DNA of 10,603 bases, from NCBI GenBank assembly GCA_937879825.1, contig CALFMQ010000283.1, positions 1 through 10,603 of the forward strand. The letters are read 5' to 3'. The notes beneath the pieces are model-generated. The model did not search any database. It had not been told where the DNA came from and worked only from the letters and a program-made list of their open reading frames with translations. The position numbers were made by a program, and so were the translations under genes. The DNA comes from an uncultured Phycisphaerales bacterium. Lineage in GTDB: Bacteria > Planctomycetota > Phycisphaerae > Phycisphaerales > UBA1924. Positions 6,010 to 10,603 of the stretch are shown in pieces (positions within the stretch are counted from its first letter, which is position 1; the number at the start of each line of letters is the position of its first letter).

Positions 6010-6038
6010 GTTCGGGGCCGACCGCGCCCCGCGTTTTT
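6005..6038 (+). terminator. Terminator/attenuator-like structure in the aspS leader
   Basis: CGGGGC (6013-6018) pairs with GCCCCG (6026-6031) around a 7-base loop, and TTTTT follows at 6034-6038 after CG. An alternative hairpin, GCCCC (6005-6009) with GGGGC (6014-6018) around GTTC, would share an arm and exclude the terminator stem. No plus-strand gene ends just upstream, so this is most simply a leader element of aspS, or a stop for antisense transcription coming through lpxB. The two bases between stem and T-run make it a weaker terminator than the others in the window. Confidence 0.42.
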
Positions 6039-6064
6039 CGACGCTTTATCTGAGTCCACGACCC

Positions 6065-7891
6065 ATGTCCACGGCCGCATCCCCCTACCGCCGATCACAC
6101 CACTGCGCCGAGCTCCGCAAGGACGACGCCGGCTCCACCGTCACCCTCGCCGGGTGGGTCAACACCCGCCGCGGCCACGGCGGCGCGCTCGCCTTCATCG
6201 ACCTCCGCGACCGCAACGGCATCACGCAGGTCGTCTTCGACAAGGAAGACGTCGGCGCCGACCTCGTCGCGCAGGCCGACAAACTCCGCGCCGAGGACTG
6301 CATCGCCGTCACCGGCGTCGTCCGCGTCCGCGGCGGCGACCCCAACCCGCGCCTCGCCACCGGCGAGATCGAAGTCGTCGCCACCTCCCTCGAAGTCCTC
6401 TCCAAGGCCGAGGGCATCCCCTTCCAGCCCGGCGACAAGGACAACCTCCCCAACGAGGAGATGCGCCTCGAATACCGCTTCCTCGATCTCCGCCGCCCCG
6501 ACATGCAGAAGATCCTCCGCACACGCCACCGCTGCGCGATGGTCATGCGCGAGTACTTCGACAAGCACGGCTTCATGGAGATCGAAACGCCCATCCTCTG
6601 CAAGAGCACACCCGAAGGCGCACGCGACTTCCTCGTCCCCAGCCGGCTCAACCCCGGCGCATGGTACGCCCTCCCCCAGAGCCCCCAGCTCTTCAAGCAG
6701 ATCCTCATGGTCTCCGGGTGCGACCGCTACATGCAGCTCTGCAAGTGCTTCCGCGACGAAGACCTCCGCGCCGACCGCCAGCCCGAGTTCACGCAGATCG
6801 ATCTCGAGATGTCCTTTGTCGAGCGCGACGATGTCCTCGACATGATGGAGGGCTTCGCGCGCCGGCTCTGGAAGGAGATCCTCGGGTACGAAGCCCCCGC
6901 CGTCCACCGCATGACCTACCGCGAAGCCATGGACCGCTTCGGCATCGACCGACCCGACCTCCGCTACGCCCTCGAACTCGTCGACATCTCCGATCTCGCA
7001 GCCAAAACCGACTTCAAGGTCTTCACCGAGGCCCTCGCCAAACGACGCGGCATCGTCAAGTGCATCCGCGTCCCCGGCGGCGCCGACAAGCTCACACGCA
7101 AGATCACCGACGCCTACACCGAGTTCGTCAAGCAGCTCGGCGCCGGCGGCGTGCCCGTCACCAAAGTCATCGAGAAGGACGGCAAACCCGCCCTCGACAC
7201 CGGCATCGCGCGCTTCCTCGAACCCATCGCCGCCGAAGTCATCAAGCGCACCGGCGCGCAACCCGGCGACACGCTCCTCTTCGGCGCCGACTCCTACTCC
7301 GTCGCCACCAAGGCGCTGGGCGAACTCCGCCAGAAGGTCGCGCGCGACCTCGACATGATCCCCAAGGGCCAGTGGGCCTTCGTCTGGGTCGTCGACTTCC
7401 CGATGTTCGAGTACGACGAAGAAAACAAGCGCTTCGCAGCCATGCACCACCCCTTCACCGCGCCACGCCGCGACCAGACCGAGCGCTTCCTCTCGGCACG
7501 CGCCGACGACCGCGACACACTCGAAGACATCGTCTCCGACGGCTACGACCTCGTCGTCAACGGCTCCGAGATCGGGGGCGGCTCCGTCCGTATCCACCGC
7601 CAGGATGTCCAGCGCAAGGTCTTCGAACTCCTGGGAATCTCAAAGAATGACGCCGAGCAGAAGTTCGGCTTCCTCCTCAACGCGCTCAAGATGGGCGCGC
7701 CGCCCCACGCCGGCATCGCCTTCGGCTTCGACCGCCTCGTCATGCACCTGGCCGGCACCGACAACATCCGCGATGTCATCGCCTTCCCCAAGACCCAGAC
7801 CGGCTCGGACCTCATGAGCGATGCCCCCGGCCCCGTGGACAACGATCAACTCAAGGAACTCCATGTCGCCTCGACATGGAAGCCCGAGTAA
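6065..7891 (+). CDS. aspS: Aspartyl-tRNA synthetase, bacterial type, probably nondiscriminating
   Basis: A 608-residue class IIb synthetase that charges tRNA-Asp with aspartate in the cytoplasm. The order is: N-terminal anticodon-binding OB domain (about residues 1-110, GWVNTRRGHGGALAFIDLRD), catalytic core starting with EYRFLDLRRPDMQ, motif 2 at about 229-250 (CFRDEDLRADRQPEFTQIDL), the bacterial insertion (GAD) domain at roughly 290-420, GSEIGGGSVRIH (500-511) and motif 3 at about 549-563 (AGIAFGFDRLVM). Length is normal. His38 in RRGHGG occupies the position where nondiscriminating enzymes such as that of Pseudomonas have His and E. coli has Leu, so the enzyme may also load tRNA-Asn for GatCAB amidation. 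There is only a weak TGAG upstream of the ATG. The gene is preceded by the palindrome and attenuator-like leader. Its TAA directly abuts the stop of the convergent antiporter. Confidence 0.97.
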   Translation: MSTAASPYRRSHHCAELRKDDAGSTVTLAGWVNTRRGHGGALAFIDLRDRNGITQVVFDKEDVGADLVAQADKLRAEDCIAVTGVVRVRGGDPNPRLATGEIEVVATSLEVLSKAEGIPFQPGDKDNLPNEEMRLEYRFLDLRRPDMQKILRTRHRCAMVMREYFDKHGFMEIETPILCKSTPEGARDFLVPSRLNPGAWYALPQSPQLFKQILMVSGCDRYMQLCKCFRDEDLRADRQPEFTQIDLEMSFVERDDVLDMMEGFARRLWKEILGYEAPAVHRMTYREAMDRFGIDRPDLRYALELVDISDLAAKTDFKVFTEALAKRRGIVKCIRVPGGADKLTRKITDAYTEFVKQLGAGGVPVTKVIEKDGKPALDTGIARFLEPIAAEVIKRTGAQPGDTLLFGADSYSVATKALGELRQKVARDLDMIPKGQWAFVWVVDFPMFEYDEENKRFAAMHHPFTAPRRDQTERFLSARADDRDTLEDIVSDGYDLVVNGSEIGGGSVRIHRQDVQRKVFELLGISKNDAEQKFGFLLNALKMGAPPHAGIAFGFDRLVMHLAGTDNIRDVIAFPKTQTGSDLMSDAPGPVDNDQLKELHVASTWKPE

Positions 7892-9148
7892 TCACGCAAC
7901 CGCCGGACGCCGCACGCGCGTCATCTCGAATACGGGCGTCGCGATCAGCGTCGTCACAATCGCCATGATCACCATGATCGAAAAGAGCGTGGGCGTGATG
8001 ATCCCGCGCTCCAGCCCGATGTTCAGGATGATCAACTCCATCAACCCGCGCGCGTTCATCAGCGCTCCAACCGCCGCCGCGTCCCGCCGTGGCTCGCCGC
8101 ACATCCGCGCCGCGATGTAGCACGCGATCCCCTTCCCGAGCGTCGCCGCCATCAGCGCCAGCCCCGCGATCATCCACAGGTGCGCCGTGCTCACCAGCCC
8201 GATCCGCGTGTTCAGCCCCGAGTACACGAAGAACATCGGGAGCAACAGCGCCGTCGTCATCGGCGCCAGCAGCCGGTGCAGTTCTTCCGTGAACCTCCCC
8301 CTTGGCATCGCGATCCCTATGATGAACGCCCCGAAAACCGCGTAGATCCCGATGAAATCCGTGAACCACGCCCCCACCATCACCAGCGCCAGCACCACCC
8401 CCACCATCCGCTGCGACATCTGCCCCTCGCGCTCGACGCGCCTTCCCATCCACCGCAGCATCGGCCTCAGCAAGAGCAAACACACCAGCGCGTACCCGAC
8501 GCCCCCACCGATCGCGATCGCCGCGATCGACGCGTCGCCCGCGAACGAAGCGAGCACGATCGCCAGCACGCACCACGCCGTCGCGTCATCAATCGAACCC
8601 GCGGCCAGCGCGAGCGTCCCGAGCGAAGTCCCGGACAACCCCCGCTCATGAATGATCCGCGCCAGCATCGGGAACGCCGTGATGCTCATCGCCGCGCCCG
8701 TGAACAGCATCGCCTCAACCCGCGACACCTCCGACGCGAACATCGCCGCATCCCCGACTAGCCACAACGCCAGCAGCGCGCCCAGCGCAAAGGGCGTCAC
8801 GATCCCCGCGAGCGAGACCGCGGCCGCGCTCCGCAATCGCCTGCGAATCAACCCCGCATCGAACTCCGCGCCGATCAGGAACATGTACACCGCCAGCCCG
8901 ACCTGCGCCACCGTGTAGATCACCCCCATCGACGCCTTCGGGAACAACTCCGACCACACCCCCGGCGCGATCGGCACCTGGACCGCGAACATCCCAAGGA
9001 GCGATGGCCCCAGCGCCACGCCCGCGATCATCTCGCACACCACCTGCGGCTGCCCCAGCCACCTCCCCACCATCCCCACCAACCGGCACGCGAGCAGAAT
9101 CACCGCCACCTGCACGAAGAACAGCACGCTGAGTTGAAAGGCGCTCAC
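7892..9148 (-). CDS. CPA2-family cation:proton antiporter (Na+/H+ exchanger domain)
   Basis: A polytopic inner-membrane protein with about 12-13 predicted helices that exchanges Na+ or K+ for protons. Family marks, numbered from the longer TTG start: LGQPQVVCEMIAGVALGPSL (residues 39-58), MSITAFPMLARII (162-174), the ion-site GSIDDATAW with Asp195 and Asp196, and GALMNARGLMELIILNIGLE (369-388), which resembles CHX/KEA-type CPA2 proteins. There is no C-terminal TrkA-N or other regulatory domain: the protein stops soon after the last helix. I chose the GTG at 9148 because GGAG lies 6 bases upstream and the first helix then begins at once. The TTG at 9172, adding eight residues, has no well-spaced ribosome site. 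The gene converges on aspS with no gap between stops. Confidence 0.92.
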   Translation of the reverse strand: MSAFQLSVLFFVQVAVILLACRLVGMVGRWLGQPQVVCEMIAGVALGPSLLGMFAVQVPIAPGVWSELFPKASMGVIYTVAQVGLAVYMFLIGAEFDAGLIRRRLRSAAAVSLAGIVTPFALGALLALWLVGDAAMFASEVSRVEAMLFTGAAMSITAFPMLARIIHERGLSGTSLGTLALAAGSIDDATAWCVLAIVLASFAGDASIAAIAIGGGVGYALVCLLLLRPMLRWMGRRVEREGQMSQRMVGVVLALVMVGAWFTDFIGIYAVFGAFIIGIAMPRGRFTEELHRLLAPMTTALLLPMFFVYSGLNTRIGLVSTAHLWMIAGLALMAATLGKGIACYIAARMCGEPRRDAAAVGALMNARGLMELIILNIGLERGIITPTLFSIMVIMAIVTTLIATPVFEMTRVRRPAVA

Positions 9149-9154
9149 AACTCG

Positions 9155-9158
9155 CTCC
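9155..9158 (-). promoter_or_regulatory. Shine-Dalgarno site favouring the GTG start of the antiporter
   Basis: On the minus strand GGAG lies 6 bases before the GTG at 9148-9146. The upstream in-frame TTG at 9172 has only GGGG immediately next to it, too close to serve. Confidence 0.45.
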
Positions 9159-9172
9159 AGTCGCTCCGCCAA

Positions 9173-9347
9173 CCCCAGTCGACTCGCCTTCCATTATCCC
9201 ACACGCCCTCAACCGGACCCGCCCGGTAAAGACCCTTTCAAAGTCCGATCAAAACTTCCATTCTGCGATTTCTCCACCCTTCGCTCTTGCGATCGGTAGG
9301 AAATGGGCGATGATGTTAGCGTTTACTATTGTTAGGAGACACTATCT
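9173..9347. other. Divergent intergenic control region, AT-richer than its surroundings
   Basis: This gap between the antiporter and the DUF2339-like gene must hold promoters for both. A small inverted repeat, ACCGG (9212-9216) and CCGGT (9223-9227), lies on the antiporter side. Composition shifts towards A and T from about 9228 to 9347. TTGCGA at 9287-9292 is a possible -35 box, but no convincing -10 follows at 16-18 bp. AGGAG at 9334-9338 is a clear ribosome site for the next gene. I see no terminator, operator or RNA gene that can be claimed firmly. Confidence 0.5.
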
Positions 9348-10603
9348 ATGAGCCGCCGCGACATCCTCGCCCTCCAGTCCCAGATCCGCGGCCTATCAGA
9401 ACGCCTCTGGCACCTCGAACAGACCGTCCGCCGACTCCCAACCTCCGACGCCGCGCCCCCCGCCGCAGCGCCTTCTCAGCCCATTGCGACGCCGACCCCA
9501 CCGGAGCCGACCCCGCCTCCGCCCGTGACGCCCCCTACCTCCCTCGCCGAAGCCCTCGCAGCACGAAAGTCCACCGTCCGGCACGAACCGCCTCCCGCCG
9601 CGCCGCCCACCGAGCCCGCGCCCATCGCCGAGCCCGCTACCGACGCGCAGCGCCTCGATCGCATCAACAAGACACTCAGCGCCGCCAAGAAGCGCGACGC
9701 CATCAACCTCGAGTGGCTCGTCGGCGGGCGCATCTACGCCATCCTCGGCGCGATCGTCGTCATCGCCGGCGCCGGGCTCTTCCTCAAACTCGCCTGGGAT
9801 CAGGGCTGGTTCGAGATTCTCCCCGACGCGTGGAAATGCATCCTCGCCGCCTCCTTTGGCGGCGCGCTCCTCGTCACGGGCGAGTACCTCCGCAAGAAGT
9901 GGGGCCCCATCGCCTCCATCGGCTGTTCCGCTGCTGGGCTTGGCGTGATCTACGCCTCCGCCTACGCCGCCTACGCCGCATTCCAACTCGTCCCGCATCA
10001 GGTCGGCTTCGCGATGCTCGCCGCCACAACGATCCTCGGCGTTTTCATCGGCGCCCGGGCACGCCTCGTCTCCATCGCCATCGTCTCCATGCTCGGCGCC
10101 TACCTCACCCCGCTCATTTTCATCGATGTCGAACCGACGCCGCTCGTCCTGCCCACCTATCTCGTCGCCATCCTAATCACCGCGCTCATGCTCTGCGCAC
10201 GACTCGGCGGCCGCTTCGTCGCCACGCGCGCCATCGCGTGGTGGGGCACCGTCCTTCTCGGCACATTCTGGACCTTCGCCAACGCCACCGACCACCCGCT
10301 CATCGCGTGCGCATTCCTCGCGCTCTCATGGTGCGCCATGCAGGGCGAACTCACATTCACCTGCCTCCGTGCATCCGCATCGCCCGACAATCTCACGCCC
10401 GATGCGCCCGTCACGCGCTCCGTCTGGGCGCGCATCCGACCCTTCATGGTCTCCTTCTCCACCAGCGCCTGGGCCGGTTTCATGGGCGGCGTCGTCATGA
10501 ACTGGTGGCAACACGAACCGTGGATGGCCACCGCCGCCGGTTTCGCCGCCACCACCGCGCTGGGGCTCTGGCTCGCCGGGCACATGCGCGTCCTCCGCGA
10601 TGC
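9348..10603 (+). CDS. DUF2339-like multi-pass membrane protein (5' part; runs off the window)
   Basis: The frame is open from the ATG at 9348 to the end of the window, 418 codons, and continues beyond it. AGGAG lies 9 bases upstream of the ATG. The product has three parts: an N-terminal stretch of coiled-coil character (residues 1-30, DILALQSQIRGLSERLWHLE), a Pro/Ala-rich linker (about 32-100, with runs such as TPPEPTPPPP), and from residue 120 a succession of hydrophobic helices. NLEWLVGGRIYAILGAIVVI (120-139) followed by GAGLFLKLAWDQGWF, then GEYLRKKWGPIASIGCSAAG, matches the usual opening of DUF2339 proteins (Pfam PF10101). These are large inner-membrane proteins of unknown function, commonly with an N-terminal coiled coil and proline linker. 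About eight or more helices are visible before the window ends. Function is not known. Confidence 0.85.
   Translation, partial: MSRRDILALQSQIRGLSERLWHLEQTVRRLPTSDAAPPAAAPSQPIATPTPPEPTPPPPVTPPTSLAEALAARKSTVRHEPPPAAPPTEPAPIAEPATDAQRLDRINKTLSAAKKRDAINLEWLVGGRIYAILGAIVVIAGAGLFLKLAWDQGWFEILPDAWKCILAASFGGALLVTGEYLRKKWGPIASIGCSAAGLGVIYASAYAAYAAFQLVPHQVGFAMLAATTILGVFIGARARLVSIAIVSMLGAYLTPLIFIDVEPTPLVLPTYLVAILITALMLCARLGGRFVATRAIAWWGTVLLGTFWTFANATDHPLIACAFLALSWCAMQGELTFTCLRASASPDNLTPDAPVTRSVWARIRPFMVSFSTSAWAGFMGGVVMNWWQHEPWMATAAGFAATTALGLWLAGHMRVLRD

Noticed and set aside
6014..6026. A T-box-like sequence before aspS (GGGG then ACCGCG)
   Set aside because: ACCGCG resembles the end of the T-box consensus, but the central UGG part is missing and there is no room for a specifier stem. 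Known T-box leaders are far longer.
5954..6053. A leader peptide for aspS attenuation
   Set aside because: Short frames here either stop at once (GTG CCG TGA) or run on without a cluster of Asp codons, and none has a ribosome site.
6095..7597. A 500-codon minus-strand frame opposite aspS
   Set aside because: Its composition is highly biased (Asp, Glu, Val, Ala, Gly) and it lies fully antisense to a well-defined synthetase gene, with no ribosome site or family resemblance.
9287..9329. A sigma70 promoter for the DUF2339-like gene (TTGCGA with TGATGT or TACTAT)
   Set aside because: No combination gives both a fair -10 match and a 16-18 bp spacer, so no specific promoter is claimed.
1..10603. 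Mobile element, CRISPR array, prophage or defence island
   Set aside because: There is no transposase, integrase, terminal inverted repeats, regular direct repeats or tRNA. The gene content is mainly housekeeping and codon character is uniform throughout.

Overview
The window is high-GC bacterial DNA with dense genes on both strands, mostly C or G at third codon positions, and a mixture of genes with and without Shine-Dalgarno sites. It carries an lpxB homologue (so a Gram-negative type envelope), a bacterial-type aspartyl-tRNA synthetase, a partner-switching anti-sigma pair and a DUF2339-like membrane protein. Gene content and style suggest a planctomycete, perhaps near the Phycisphaerales. 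That placement is an inference from overall character; there is no rRNA or marker search behind it.

Layout, left to right. Bases 1-58 are the last codons of an unidentified gene, followed by a strong intrinsic terminator (89-120). A sigma70-like promoter (148-176), flanked by an inverted repeat, leads into a two-gene unit: a STAS-domain anti-anti-sigma factor (214-573) and an RsbW/SpoIIAB-type kinase (625-1038). Tail-to-tail with it lies an unrecognised 361-residue acidic soluble protein (1040-2125, minus). Divergent from that is a sodium:alanine/glycine symporter of the AGCS family (2214-3947) with an extra hydrophilic segment of about 100 residues, closed by an intrinsic terminator (3977-4000). 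The T-tract of that terminator almost touches the start of a small protein with a PD-(D/E)XK-like motif pattern (4002-4670). This gene converges on, and overlaps by 10 bp, an lpxB homologue on the minus strand (4661-5875). Between lpxB and aspS (6065-7891) lies a GC-rich control region with a near-perfect 24-bp palindrome and four alternating complementary arms ending in a T-run. aspS abuts a convergent CPA2-type cation:proton antiporter (7892-9148, minus). The window ends inside a DUF2339-like multi-pass membrane protein (9348 onward).

The genes do not form one pathway. They are mostly housekeeping functions: stress or sigma-factor control, amino-acid uptake, lipid A synthesis, tRNA charging, ion homeostasis and an envelope protein of unknown role. 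There are no mobile elements, CRISPR arrays, tRNA or rRNA genes, and no gap longer than about 200 bases. The points most worth a second look are the aspS leader structure, changed conserved residues in LpxB, the symporter insert, the PD-(D/E)XK-like protein and the three very tight convergent gene junctions. I did not find convincing evidence of an entirely new multi-gene system.
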